Below, piece by piece: positions 55,758-64,000 of a stretch of 64,000 nucleotides of DNA. The stretch is from Pseudomonas migulae (GTDB lineage Bacteria > Pseudomonadota > Gammaproteobacteria > Pseudomonadales > Pseudomonadaceae). The first letter of the stretch is position 1, and each line of letters opens with the position of its first letter. Position numbers and translations under genes: made by a program. A model generated the notes under the pieces. The model was not told the DNA's origin and did no database searches. It was given only the letters and a program-made list of their open reading frames with translations. Location of the stretch: positions 517,501 to 581,500 of the forward strand of contig NZ_JALJWR010000001.1 of assembly GCF_024169315.1 (NCBI RefSeq), in the 5' to 3' direction.

Positions 55758-55786
55758 GCTTCGCGGGCAAGGCCTGCTCGCGAAGC
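55758..55786. terminator. Hairpin between the giant gene and efeM
   Basis: GCTTCGCG .. CGCGAAGC with a 13-base loop containing a REP-like GGCAAGGCC. It lies 12 bases after the giant gene and 21 bases before the end of efeM, so it could serve as a shared 3' hairpin; no U-run follows. Confidence 0.45.
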
Positions 55787-55806
55787 ATCCTCCCTGAGAC
55801 TGAACC

Positions 55807-56631
55807 TCAGTTCAGCCCCAATTTTCCACGCAACGTCGACAGATCCTCAGCCAACGTATTCACCGGCCCAACCAGTGCTTTACGGTCGCTGTCTTTCACC
55901 TTGTCGTAAGTCTCAAAACCCCCATCCTTGGTCTTGTACTTGGCCAGTGTCTTGTTCACCGTCGCAAAGTTCTTATCGACCTTGGCAATGAACGCTGCGT
56001 CCTGCTTCTCGATCTGCGGACGGAACAGGTCGACGATTTTCTTCGCGCCGTCGATGTTGCCCTGGAAGTCATACAGGTCGGTGTGGCTGTAGCGATCTTC
56101 CTCGCCGGAGATCTTCGTCGCCGCGACTTCTTCCAGCAACGCCGCCGCGCCGCCCACCACTTTCTCCGGCGGGAAGGTCAGACCGGCGACGCGGGTTTGC
56201 AGGTCCTTGACGTCTTTGTTCAAACCATCGGCCAGTTCGCCCAGGCCCTTGGTGCTTTTCTCGGAGAACAACGAATATTCGATGCGGTGGAAACCGGTGA
56301 AATCTTCAGCCTTCACACCTTTTTCGTGGTCGTCGACACGGGAGTCGATGGACGCGTCGAGGTCACTGAACAGCTCGGCGATCGGCTCGATCGATTCGTA
56401 GTAAACCCGGGTCGGCGCGTAGAGTTTTTGCGCGGTGGCGAGGTCGCCTTTCTTCACGGCGTCGGTGAATTTCTGAGTGTGGCTGGCCAGTTCGTCCAGT
56501 TGCTCTGTGACGTAGATCTTGTAGTCCGAGATCGGCCCCACCAGTTCCAGCGGCGCCGTCGCCGCGAAAGCCGAAAACGGGGTGTTGAGCAAACCAAGGG
56601 TCAGCAGTAACGCGAGTGGCGACTTGTTCAT
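55807..56631 (-). CDS. efeM: EfeM/EfeO family periplasmic M75 (imelysin-like) protein
   Basis: A 274-residue exported protein. The signal peptide ends AFAAT (residues 1-24). The mature part is an imelysin-like helical bundle with the HxxE metal motif HRIEYSLF and the string GEEDRYSHTDLYDFQGNIDGAKKIVDLFRP shared with EfeO. It lacks the N-terminal cupredoxin domain of the EfeO gene two genes upstream. It probably binds iron or another metal in the periplasm and works with EfeU and EfeB. I chose MNKSPLAL (56631); the frame upstream overlaps efeB. It is the last gene of the efe operon. Confidence 0.85.
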   Translation of the reverse strand: MNKSPLALLLTLGLLNTPFSAFAATAPLELVGPISDYKIYVTEQLDELASHTQKFTDAVKKGDLATAQKLYAPTRVYYESIEPIAELFSDLDASIDSRVDDHEKGVKAEDFTGFHRIEYSLFSEKSTKGLGELADGLNKDVKDLQTRVAGLTFPPEKVVGGAAALLEEVAATKISGEEDRYSHTDLYDFQGNIDGAKKIVDLFRPQIEKQDAAFIAKVDKNFATVNKTLAKYKTKDGGFETYDKVKDSDRKALVGPVNTLAEDLSTLRGKLGLN

Positions 56632-56656
56632 GGGACGGTTCCGTGTGGGGGGTTGG

Positions 56657-57955
56657 TTATGCGGTTGTTTTTGGGGAGGCAGCGTCAAGCAGCGAGCGAC
56701 CGATGAAATCCCGGTCGCCCGTCACGCCCGGCAGGGTGAAGAAGTACCCGCCACCGACCGGCTTGAGGTATTCCTCGAGCGGTTCGCCGTTGAGGCGGGT
56801 TTGCACGGCGATGAAGCCTTTTTCCAGGTCGGCCTGGTAGCAGATGAACAACAGGCCCATGTCCAACTGACCGTTCTTGTTCACGCCGTTGGAGTAGTTG
56901 AACGGCCGGCGCAGGATCAGGTTGGCCTGGCTCGCGGCAGTGCGCGGGTTGGCCAGACGGATGTGCGCGTCGAGTTTGGTCAGCTTGCCTTCCGGGTCCT
57001 TGGCGTAGTCCGGGACTTCGGTTTCATGGGTGCCGCCCATGGGCGCGCCGGTGCTTTTGATCCGGCCGAGGATGCTTTCCTGTTCCTGCAGCGGCGTCCG
57101 GTCCCAGCGTTCGACGAAATTGCGGATGATCCGCACCGCCTGATAGCTGCCATTCGCCGCCCACGCCGGTTCGTCGCTGCCGGGCCGGACCCAGACGATG
57201 CTGTCCATGGCCTTGGCGTCGTTGGAGTCGGGGTTGGCCGAGCCGTCGCGGAAACCCAGGAAATTGCGTGCACTCTGCGCCGGCACACCGGGTTTCGCCG
57301 GCGCTTGCGGCGGCACGCTGCCTTCCTGCTTCCAGCGCACCAGCAGCAGGTCCGGCAGGTTCTTCACGATGTCGCGCAGGGCGTGGATGTTGGTGTCGGT
57401 GGTGTTGGCGCAGAACTGCAGGCTCAGGTCGCCATGGCAGCAATCGGCTTCCAGCGCATCGTTGGGGAAACCGACCATGCGGCTCAGTCGTTTCGGTTTG
57501 GCGTTCGCCAGGCCGAAGCGCTCGTCGAATAACGATTCGCCGACCGACACGGTGATGGTCAGGTTATCCGGCGTGACCACTGGGCCAAGAATCCCCGAAT
57601 CCACCGGTGGTAGTTTCGGATCGACCTGCGCCACCGGGCCACCCTGCATCAGGAATGCGATGCGCTCATTGAGCGTGCGGAACAGCCGCTCCAGGTCTCC
57701 GCGGTCGCTGGCCAACACATCAAACGACACCAGCATGCCGGACGCCGGGCGCGGGGTGACGATGCCGCTCTGGTGCCGGCCGTGGAAGTCGTGGCGGTCC
57801 TCGGTCTTGTCGCTGCTCGGCGCTTCGGTGACTTGCGCGGGGCTGGCGGCCATGGCCGGGCAACTCAAGGCCGACCCGGCCAGGGCTACGCCGGCGGCGC
57901 CCATGCCCATCAATACCCTGCGCCGCTGAAGGTTGAAGTGTTCTGAATCATTCAT
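56657..57955 (-). CDS. efeB: Deferrochelatase/peroxidase EfeB (DyP type)
   Basis: A 432-residue haem peroxidase exported by the Tat system: [23 protein letters not shown] at residues 8-30, mature part after AMAA. The DyP mark is GFRDGSANP (GxxDG with catalytic Asp), followed by an axial-His segment [11 protein letters not shown]. In the family it oxidises ferrous iron or takes iron from haem for EfeU. It lies 17 bases after efeO and ends 25 bases before efeM. Confidence 0.92.
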   Translation of the reverse strand: MNDSEHFNLQRRRVLMGMGAAGVALAGSALSCPAMAASPAQVTEAPSSDKTEDRHDFHGRHQSGIVTPRPASGMLVSFDVLASDRGDLERLFRTLNERIAFLMQGGPVAQVDPKLPPVDSGILGPVVTPDNLTITVSVGESLFDERFGLANAKPKRLSRMVGFPNDALEADCCHGDLSLQFCANTTDTNIHALRDIVKNLPDLLLVRWKQEGSVPPQAPAKPGVPAQSARNFLGFRDGSANPDSNDAKAMDSIVWVRPGSDEPAWAANGSYQAVRIIRNFVERWDRTPLQEQESILGRIKSTGAPMGGTHETEVPDYAKDPEGKLTKLDAHIRLANPRTAASQANLILRRPFNYSNGVNKNGQLDMGLLFICYQADLEKGFIAVQTRLNGEPLEEYLKPVGGGYFFTLPGVTGDRDFIGRSLLDAASPKTTA

Positions 57956-57972
57956 CTGAAGTTCGTCTTCTG

Positions 57973-59172
57973 CTATAGGCCGGAAAGGCCGAGGGCGGGA
58001 TCGATGCCGTCGAGCGCGTCGGCCAGCGCCTTGGCCTTGTCGGCGATCTGTTTGCGTTGTTCGGCGCTGACGCTGTCGTAGCTCGCGTAGCCGTTCTCGA
58101 CCTTGAAGCCGTTGAGTTCGGCATCGAGGCTGGCGACGGCGCTGTCGAGGGGCGGCAGCAGTTCGGCGGCGGACTTGGTCAGCAGCGGACGCAACAGGTC
58201 GACGACCTTGCGGGCAGCGTCGAGATTGCCGGCGAATCCATTCAAGTCCGTGTGGCTGTAGCGTTCTTCTTCACCGCTGCTGGCGCGCACGTCGCCGAGG
58301 TTGTTGAGGTTGCGCACCACGATGCTGACCAGTTGTTCCGGCGGCAGCGATTGGGCGAGCAGTTGTTGCTTGAGCGTGGTGACGTCGGTCAGCAGCCGCT
58401 GGGCGACCGGTGTCAGGCCGTCGAGGGTGCGTTGCTGGAACAGCGCATATTCGAGGCGATGGAAGCCGCTGAAGTCCGGATCCTGCTCGCGTTTTTCAAA
58501 GTAGTCGGCACGGGCGTTGATGCTGTTGTCGAGTTCGGCGAGACGCTGTGCAGCCGGGGCGATGCGCTGATACGCGGTGCGGGCCGGGATGTACAACGCT
58601 TGCGCCTGGCTCAGATCACCGGCTTCGATGGCTTGCTCAAGTGCGGTGACGGCTTTGATCAGCGCGGTGCCTTGGCTGCTCAGGTAAACGCGGAATTCCG
58701 ACAACGGTCCGACGAAAGCGACCATCGACGGTTTGGCTTTGGCCGCGGCTTCGGAAGCGGCGGTAGGCGTTACGTGCAGCGTGCCACGGGGATTGCTCAG
58801 CAGGCCGCAGGTGATCGCGTAATCGCCGGGCAACAGGTTGGCGTTGATCACCTGGCTCAGGCCGGGCGCGATGTTTTCCCGCTCTTCGACCACCAGCACG
58901 CCATCGAGGATTTCCCATTCAACAGCGCGGTCCGAGCGGTTGACGATGCGGAAACTGGCGCGCCCGGCCGGGACCGTCAACGCATTCGGCTCGCAGCTGT
59001 GCGGGTGAATGGTCACCAGCACTTCGTCGTGGTTGCTCTGACGCTTGGCCGCGGCCATTTTCGAGGCGTAGTAGAACAGGCCACCGGCGGCGATCATCAC
59101 GATCACCGAACCGGCCACTGCCCAGCGCAAGGCGCGGGGAGGGAAGGCCACTGGAGGAGTAGGCGTTGACAT
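57973..59172 (-). CDS. efeO: Iron uptake protein EfeO (cupredoxin plus M75 domains)
   Basis: A 399-residue periplasmic protein. An uncleaved or signal-anchor helix (about 15-35) precedes a cupredoxin-like domain with copper-type residues (HPHSCEP and [13 protein letters not shown]) and a C-terminal imelysin/M75 domain with HRLEYALF and [30 protein letters not shown]. It delivers ferrous or ferric iron to EfeU. It lies eight bases after efeU. The N-terminal helix is longer than a simple signal peptide, so it may stay membrane-bound. Confidence 0.92.
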   Translation of the reverse strand: MSTPTPPVAFPPRALRWAVAGSVIVMIAAGGLFYYASKMAAAKRQSNHDEVLVTIHPHSCEPNALTVPAGRASFRIVNRSDRAVEWEILDGVLVVEERENIAPGLSQVINANLLPGDYAITCGLLSNPRGTLHVTPTAASEAAAKAKPSMVAFVGPLSEFRVYLSSQGTALIKAVTALEQAIEAGDLSQAQALYIPARTAYQRIAPAAQRLAELDNSINARADYFEKREQDPDFSGFHRLEYALFQQRTLDGLTPVAQRLLTDVTTLKQQLLAQSLPPEQLVSIVVRNLNNLGDVRASSGEEERYSHTDLNGFAGNLDAARKVVDLLRPLLTKSAAELLPPLDSAVASLDAELNGFKVENGYASYDSVSAEQRKQIADKAKALADALDGIDPALGLSGL

Positions 59173-59180
59173 GAAGGCCC

Positions 59181-60020
59181 TTATTGACTGGAAACGGAAG
59201 AAGCTTGTTTAGCGGGAGCGGGCGCGGGGAGAAAAAACATCACCAGCGCCACCACCAGGTAAATCAGATAAGCGCCGAGGGTGCTGACGGTCGGCGCATC
59301 CTGATAGCCGAACATCCCGGCCAGCACCGAACCCAGCGGGCCGTCCATCGGCAGCGTGGCGCTGAAGTCGAACAGCACGGTCTGCAGGTGATTCCAGAGG
59401 CCGGCTTCATGCAGCGCCTGCACCGAGTTGGCGAGAATGCCGGCGGCCACCACGAGGATGAACAGACCGGTCCAGCGGAAGAACGCGCCGAGGTTCAGGT
59501 GCATGCTGCCGGTGTAGATCAGGAAACCGACGATGATCGCCAGGATCAGGCCGAGCAGGGCACCGATCGGTGCGGCCGGGCCTTCGCTTTGCTGGAACAC
59601 CGCGAGCAGGAAGAACACCGTTTCCAGGCCTTCCCGGGCGACGGCGAAAAACACCATGGCGATCAGCGCTGTCACCTGATGCCTGGAACCGGTCAACGCG
59701 TGATCGAGAGAGACGTGCAACGAATGCTTGATCGAACGCGCCACCTTGCGCATCCAGAACACCATGGAACTGAGAATGCCGACCGCGACCAGTCCGACCA
59801 CGCCTTCGAACAGTTCCTGTTGTTTCTGCGGAAACTCGGCACTGACCAGCTCCAGGCCACCGCCCACCAGCAAAGCGAGGGCGGCGGCGAGGAACACGCC
59901 AATCCACACGGCGGGCATCCATTGGCCGCGGCCGGTTTGCTTGAGGTAGCTGGCGATGATGCCAACGATCAATGCGGCTTCAATGCCTTCGCGCAGCATG
60001 ATCAGAAAAGGAACAAGCAT
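59181..60020 (-). CDS. efeU: Ferrous/ferric iron permease EfeU (FTR1 family)
   Basis: A 279-residue inner-membrane permease with about seven helices. Two REGxE motifs, REGIE at 10-14 and REGLE at 129-133, are the iron-binding sites of the FTR1 family. It is the first gene of the operon efeU-efeO-efeB-efeM, with two Fur-box cores 45-75 bases upstream, so it should be expressed under iron limitation. The Pseudomonas operon lacks no core component. Confidence 0.94.
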   Translation of the reverse strand: MLVPFLIMLREGIEAALIVGIIASYLKQTGRGQWMPAVWIGVFLAAALALLVGGGLELVSAEFPQKQQELFEGVVGLVAVGILSSMVFWMRKVARSIKHSLHVSLDHALTGSRHQVTALIAMVFFAVAREGLETVFFLLAVFQQSEGPAAPIGALLGLILAIIVGFLIYTGSMHLNLGAFFRWTGLFILVVAAGILANSVQALHEAGLWNHLQTVLFDFSATLPMDGPLGSVLAGMFGYQDAPTVSTLGAYLIYLVVALVMFFLPAPAPAKQASSVSSQ

Positions 60021-60063
60021 TCAGCACCGTCTGGGAATTAGATAGGGTGCTAATTTGTAACAT

Positions 60064-60093
60064 AATGACACTCATTCCCAAATGGCAATCATT
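60064..60093 (-). promoter_or_regulatory. Two tandem Fur-box cores before efeU
   Basis: AATGACACTCATT (60064-60076) and AATGGCAATCATT (60081-60093) each match 11 of 13 bases of the Fur core AATGATAATCATT. They start 17 bases apart and end 43-73 bases from the efeU start. Confidence 0.7.
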
Positions 60094-60144
60094 GACATTA
60101 ACCTGAACCTAAGCTGAACAACCCTCAACATCACCGCCCCTCTT

Positions 60145-60238
60145 CTGTAGGAGCGAGGCTTGCCCGCGAAGGCTGCTTCATATTCAACAAATAATTTGCC
60201 TTGGACATCGTCTTCGCGGGCAAGCCTCGCTCCTACAG
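60145..60238. repeat. REP palindrome pair
   Basis: Arms TGTAGGAGCGAGGCTTGCCC and its inverse GGCAAGCCTCGCTCCTACA ending 60237, between the divergent efeU and AraC genes. Confidence 0.88.
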
Positions 60239-60300
60239 GATCCGGGTGCCATGCGCTAATATGCCCACCACTCAAACAAGAACAGGGCTCACCTCGCTCA

Positions 60301-61317
60301 ATGTCGGAAAAAGACACCATTTCCATTCAACTGGTGCGTGAAGCGCTGTTGCAAAGTTGCGCCCCCGGTGGCGCCACCGACGAGGTGTTGAACAAGGTCG
60401 GCATCGATTCGGCACTGCTCGAGTCTTTCACCGCCCGCGTGCCGGCCACCGCATACGCACGGCTATGGCGTTTACTGGCCCGGCGTCGGGACGATGAATT
60501 TTTTGGCATGGACCCGCGCAAGCTCAAATCCGGCAGTCTGGCGTTTCTGTGTCGCAGCTCCATGGTCCAGCCGAGCCTCGCCGCCGGCCTGACTTCGGGG
60601 CTGGAGTTTCTGTCATTGATGCTCGAACACTTGCCAGCGCAGCTGGTTCGCCAGCAAAGCCTCGCGGAAATCGTGTTGCTGGAAGACGACCAGGACCCGC
60701 GTCGGGCCTTTACCTATTTCACCTACTGGATGATCGTGCACGGCGTGGCCTGCTGGCTGGCGGGGCGGCGGATTCCGATTCTGGCCATTGAGTTGCGCTG
60801 CCCGCAGCCGGATTTCTGTGATGACTATCAGGTGATGTTTTCCGAAAACCTGCGTTTCGACCGGCCCCGTACCCGGATGATCTTCTCGGCCGATTGCCTG
60901 GACCTGCCGATCAAGCGTAGCGCCGAAGAACTCAAGCGATTCCTGGCCCATGCGCCAGCGAACATTCTGGTCAAGTACCGCGATCCGCAGAGCCTGGCCA
61001 GTCGCATCAAGCACGATTTGCGGCAATTGCCCGCCGAACAGTGGCCGGAAACCGAGCCGCTGGCGCAGCAACTGTGCATGTCGGCGTCGACCTTGCGCCG
61101 GCGGCTGGCGGAAGAGGGGCAGACGTATCAGGGGCTCAAGGACAGCGTGCGCAAGGAGTTGGCCATCGTCTGGCTGGCTGAGCCGAGTATCAGCTTTGCC
61201 GAGATCGCCACGCGGTTGGGGTTTGCTGATGCGAGTTCGTTCTACAAGGCGTTTCGCAAGTGGTCGGGGTCGAATCCGGGGCATTACCGGAGTTTGATTT
61301 TGAACGAGGCCGACTGA
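60301..61317 (+). CDS. AraC family transcriptional regulator
   Basis: A 338-residue activator. The N-terminal two thirds form an arabinose-operon-type ligand domain (PF12625-like: MVQPSLAAGLTSGLEFLSLM and AIELRCPQPDF). The C-terminal AraC helix-turn-helix pair has AQQLCMSASTLRRRLAEEG and PSISFAEIATRLGFADASSFYKAFRKWSGSNPGHYR. It is likely to control the acyl-CoA synthetase and dehydrogenase genes downstream, since regulators of this group are often beside alkanol or fatty-acid genes. I chose ATG 60301 (MSEKDTIS); the open frame upstream reads through a REP. Confidence 0.88.
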   Translation: MSEKDTISIQLVREALLQSCAPGGATDEVLNKVGIDSALLESFTARVPATAYARLWRLLARRRDDEFFGMDPRKLKSGSLAFLCRSSMVQPSLAAGLTSGLEFLSLMLEHLPAQLVRQQSLAEIVLLEDDQDPRRAFTYFTYWMIVHGVACWLAGRRIPILAIELRCPQPDFCDDYQVMFSENLRFDRPRTRMIFSADCLDLPIKRSAEELKRFLAHAPANILVKYRDPQSLASRIKHDLRQLPAEQWPETEPLAQQLCMSASTLRRRLAEEGQTYQGLKDSVRKELAIVWLAEPSISFAEIATRLGFADASSFYKAFRKWSGSNPGHYRSLILNEAD

Positions 61318-61341
61318 TCCGGATTTTGTATTGATGCATCC

Positions 61342-61436
61342 GGCCTCTTCGCGAGCAAGCCCGCTCCCACATTCGATCGCATTTCTACTGAAAGAACTCG
61401 GCCGAATGTGGGAGCGGGCTTGCTCGCGAAGAGGCC
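61342..61436. repeat. REP palindrome pair with 34-base perfect arms
   Basis: Arms 61342-61375 and 61403-61436 are exact inverted copies. It lies between the AraC gene and the acyl-CoA synthetase gene and could form a very stable hairpin. Confidence 0.92.
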
Positions 61437-61583
61437 CTTACAGGCACCACACCTTTCAAATCTTGGCCAAACCAGTCAGACAACTTGATAGCTTTGACCA
61501 TTGCCCCACCCCCCGCGCAGAGCGAGTATTTCCCTGTTGGTTACGGTTCCCCAGCCTAATAAAAATACACAGGGATTCTGGCA

Positions 61584-63248
61584 ATGCGCGATTACTTGTC
61601 TGCTACGTCACAGTTCAACTATCAGCACACCGTCGACGCCGCGCTCGCGGGCAATCTGACGGCCCTCAATGCCTGCGTCGAGTGTTGCGACCGGCATGCG
61701 TTGCCAGGCCGCATCGCGCTGTTCTGGGAAGGCCGTGATGGCTCCAGCGCGACGTACACCTTCAGCGACCTGCAGGACAAGGCCGCGCGTTTCGCCAATT
61801 TCCTGCTGGCCCAGGGCGTGAAGAAAGGCGACAAAGTCGCCGGCCTCCTGCCGCGCAATATCGAATTGTTGATCACCGTGTTCGCCACCTGGCGTATCGG
61901 CGCGGTGTATCAGCCTCTGTTCACCGCGTTCGGCCCCAAAGCCATTGAACATCGCCTGAACAGTTCCGGCGCCAAAGTGGTGGTCACCGACGCGGTCAAC
62001 CGCTCCAAACTCGCTGAAGTCACCGACTGCCCGACCATCGTCACGGTCGGAGGCGCGAAAGGCCAGGGCATCGTCCGTGGCGATTTCAGTTTCTGGGCCG
62101 AACTGGCCAACTATTCCGCCGAGTGCGAACCGCTGCTGCTGACCGGCGAAGACCCGTTCCTGCTGATGTTCACCTCGGGCACCACCGGCCCGGCGAAGGC
62201 ATTGTCCGTGCCGCTCAAGGCCATCGTCGCCTTCCAGAGCTACACCCGTGACGCCGTCGACCTGCGCCCGGAAGATGCATTCTGGAACGTCGCCGATCCG
62301 GGTTGGGCCTACGGCATCTATTTTGGCGTGACCGGGCCGATGTCGATGGGGCATCCGATCACCTTTTACGATGGCCCGTTCACCCTCGAAAGCACCTGCC
62401 GGGTGATCAACAAATACGGGATCACCAACCTCACCGGTTCACCGACGGCGTATCGCCTGCTGATTGCCGGTGGCGATGAGTTCGCGAAGTCGATCAAGGG
62501 CAAATTGCGCATCGTCAGCAGTGCCGGCGAGCCGCTGAACCCGGAAGTGATCCGCTGGTTCGCCGACAACCTCGGCGTGGTGATTCATGACCATTACGGC
62601 CAGACCGAGTTGGGCATGGTCCTGTGCAACCACCACGGGATCGATCATCCGATCCACATGGGCGCCGCCGGTTTTGCCTCGCCGGGCCACCGCATCGCGG
62701 TGCTCGACGACGAGTACAAGGAACTGGGCGTCGGCCAGCCGGGCATCCTCGCCATCGACCGCAGCCAATCGCCGATGTGCTGGTTCGCCGGTTACGAAGG
62801 CGCGCCCACCAAGGCCTTCGTCGGCAACTATTACCTGAGCGGCGACACCGTCGAGTGGAACCCGGACGGCAGCATCAGCTTCGTCGGCCGCAGTGATGAC
62901 GTGATCACCACCTCCGGCTACCGCGTCGGCCCGTTCGACGTCGAAAGCGCGTTGATTGAACACCCGGCCGTGGTCGAAGCGGCGGTGGTGGGCAAGCCCG
63001 ACCCGGAGCGCACCGAACTGGTCAAAGCATTCGTCGTGCTCAGCGCGCAATACCGCGCCGCGCCCGAACTGGCCGAAGAGCTGCGCCAGCACGTGCGTAA
63101 GCGCCTGGCCGCGCACTCGTACCCCCGTGAAATCGAATTTGTCAGCGAGTTGCCGAAAACCCCAAGCGGCAAATTGCAGCGCTTTATCTTGCGCAACCAG
63201 GAAATCGCCAAGGCTCAAGAGGCTGCGGCGAAGAACGTTTCAGCTTGA
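61584..63248 (+). CDS. AMP-binding acyl-CoA synthetase
   Basis: A 554-residue ANL-superfamily ligase that activates an organic acid to its CoA thioester via an acyl-adenylate. Motifs: the P-loop TSGTTGPAK, adenine-binding HYGQTELGM and the C-terminal catalytic lysine in TPSGKLQRF. The substrate pocket strings ([18 protein letters not shown]) resemble short- to medium-chain synthetases, not acetyl-CoA synthetase of the longer type. It lies 13 bases before the SDR gene, likely one operon under the AraC regulator. The acid is not known. Confidence 0.88.
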   Translation: MRDYLSATSQFNYQHTVDAALAGNLTALNACVECCDRHALPGRIALFWEGRDGSSATYTFSDLQDKAARFANFLLAQGVKKGDKVAGLLPRNIELLITVFATWRIGAVYQPLFTAFGPKAIEHRLNSSGAKVVVTDAVNRSKLAEVTDCPTIVTVGGAKGQGIVRGDFSFWAELANYSAECEPLLLTGEDPFLLMFTSGTTGPAKALSVPLKAIVAFQSYTRDAVDLRPEDAFWNVADPGWAYGIYFGVTGPMSMGHPITFYDGPFTLESTCRVINKYGITNLTGSPTAYRLLIAGGDEFAKSIKGKLRIVSSAGEPLNPEVIRWFADNLGVVIHDHYGQTELGMVLCNHHGIDHPIHMGAAGFASPGHRIAVLDDEYKELGVGQPGILAIDRSQSPMCWFAGYEGAPTKAFVGNYYLSGDTVEWNPDGSISFVGRSDDVITTSGYRVGPFDVESALIEHPAVVEAAVVGKPDPERTELVKAFVVLSAQYRAAPELAEELRQHVRKRLAAHSYPREIEFVSELPKTPSGKLQRFILRNQEIAKAQEAAAKNVSA

Positions 63249-63264
63249 ATCCAAGGAAACAATG

Positions 63265-64000
63265 ATGCAGATCGAAAACAAGGTTTTTCTCGTCACCGGC
63301 GGTGCCTCCGGGCTCGGCGCGGCCACGGCTGAAATGCTGGTCGCGGCCGGTGCCAAAGTGATGCTGGTGGACATGAACGCCGAGGCCGTTGCAGCCCAGG
63401 CTGAACGCCTCGGTGCGCAAAGCGTGGTTGCGGACATCAGCAACGAAGCGGCGGCTGAAGCGGCGGTGCAGGCGACGGTCAAGGCCTTCGGTGGCCTCAA
63501 CGGTCTGGTCAACTGCGCCGGCATCGTCCGTGGCGAGAAGATCCTCGGCAAGAACGGCCCGCACGCGCTGGCCAGTTTCAGCCAGGTGATCAACGTCAAC
63601 CTGATCGGCAGTTTCAACATGCTGCGTCTGGCATCGGCGGCCATCGCTGAAAGCGAACCGGATGCCGATGGTGAACGCGGGGTGATCATCAACACCGCCT
63701 CGGCGGCGGCTTACGATGGCCAGATCGGCCAGGCCGCTTATGCCGCGTCCAAAGGCGCGATCGTCAGCCTGACCTTGCCCGCTGCCCGTGAACTGGCGCG
63801 CTTCGGCATCCGCGTGATGACCATCGCGCCGGGCATTTTCGAAACACCGATGATGGCCGGCATGACCCAGGAAGTCCGCGATTCCCTGGCCGCTGGCGTG
63901 CCGTTCCCGCCGCGTTTGGGCAAACCGGGCGAGTATGCCGCGCTGGTCAGGCATATCATTGAAAACAGCATGCTCAATGGCGAGGTGATCCGTCTCGACG
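63265..64000 (+). CDS. SDR dehydrogenase, 3-hydroxyacyl-CoA dehydrogenase type II-like (3' end outside window)
   Basis: An SDR open to the window end (245 codons visible; homologues about 255). Motifs: VTGGASGLG for NAD binding, NCAGIV, the Ser in [14 protein letters not shown] and the YxxxK pair YAASK. These, with IENKVFLV and [10 protein letters not shown], match 3-hydroxyacyl-CoA dehydrogenase type II (HSD10-like) enzymes. AAGGA is seven bases before ATG 63265; an ATG one codon earlier is less well spaced. It follows the acyl-CoA synthetase gene, so the pair may serve beta-oxidation of a branched or aromatic-chain acid. Confidence 0.85.
   Translation, partial: MQIENKVFLVTGGASGLGAATAEMLVAAGAKVMLVDMNAEAVAAQAERLGAQSVVADISNEAAAEAAVQATVKAFGGLNGLVNCAGIVRGEKILGKNGPHALASFSQVINVNLIGSFNMLRLASAAIAESEPDADGERGVIINTASAAAYDGQIGQAAYAASKGAIVSLTLPAARELARFGIRVMTIAPGIFETPMMAGMTQEVRDSLAAGVPFPPRLGKPGEYAALVRHIIENSMLNGEVIRLD

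Overview
The window looks like chromosomal DNA of a Pseudomonas of the fluorescens group. The reasons are the high GC content, the MuxBC-OpmB, CcoG, SfnG and EfeUOB-type genes, the Pseudomonas-style GlgE/TreS and TreYZ/GlgA/GlgX gene clusters, and a dozen copies of the typical Pseudomonas REP palindrome (GGAGC..GGCTTGCCCGCGA type) between genes. I assigned the genus from gene families and REPs, not from a database search. I saw no tRNA, rRNA, CRISPR array, insertion sequence or phage gene.

Layout. (1) 1-5800: the 3' part of an RND efflux operon (muxB partial, muxC, opmB). (2) 5.8-16.4 kb: a MHYT-GGDEF-EAL c-di-GMP protein, an SDR, an orphan TccC-like RHS toxin with an AT-rich metalloprotease tip, a MocR regulator, ccoG, a DUF3203-type protein, an MgtC-type membrane protein and a proline-rich protein. 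(3) 16.4-41.6 kb: two convergent alpha-glucan/trehalose operons. The plus-strand arm is glgE, treS-maltokinase fusion, glgB. The minus-strand arm is glgA, treZ, malQ, treY, a DUF2934 protein and glgX. The minus arm continues without a gap into an uncharacterised translationally coupled cassette: acyl-CoA dehydrogenase-like, PIG-L deacetylase, SAM methyltransferase, GT2 glycosyltransferase. A second PIG-L paralogue that lacks two active-site residues follows. Between the arms lie a passengerless autotransporter barrel and an EEP-family phosphohydrolase. (4) 42.2-50.2 kb: crotonase, nudC, TauE/SafE, a sulfone/sulfur acquisition pair (sfnB-like and sfnG, the latter with a sigma-54 promoter), a DUF1348 protein with a TetR regulator, and a PLD-type PssA. 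(5) 50.3-55.7 kb: one 1819-residue protein of lower GC and unknown function, possibly a secreted effector. (6) 55.8-60.0 kb: an iron uptake operon efeU-efeO-efeB-efeM with tandem Fur-box cores upstream. (7) 60.3-64.0 kb: an AraC regulator, an acyl-CoA synthetase and a truncated SDR dehydrogenase.

How the genes work together. Trehalose can be turned to maltose and maltose-1-phosphate by TreS-maltokinase, polymerised by GlgE and branched by GlgB. GlgA, GlgX and MalQ make or trim linear glucan, which TreY and TreZ convert back to trehalose. A GAACTT-N16-TCGGA element before glgE suggests envelope-stress (AlgU/RpoE) control of the glucan arm. The four-gene cassette coupled to glgX, with its degenerate PIG-L partner, is the best candidate for an undescribed system. 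The giant protein and the TccC-like toxin are the best candidates for accessory virulence or competition factors.
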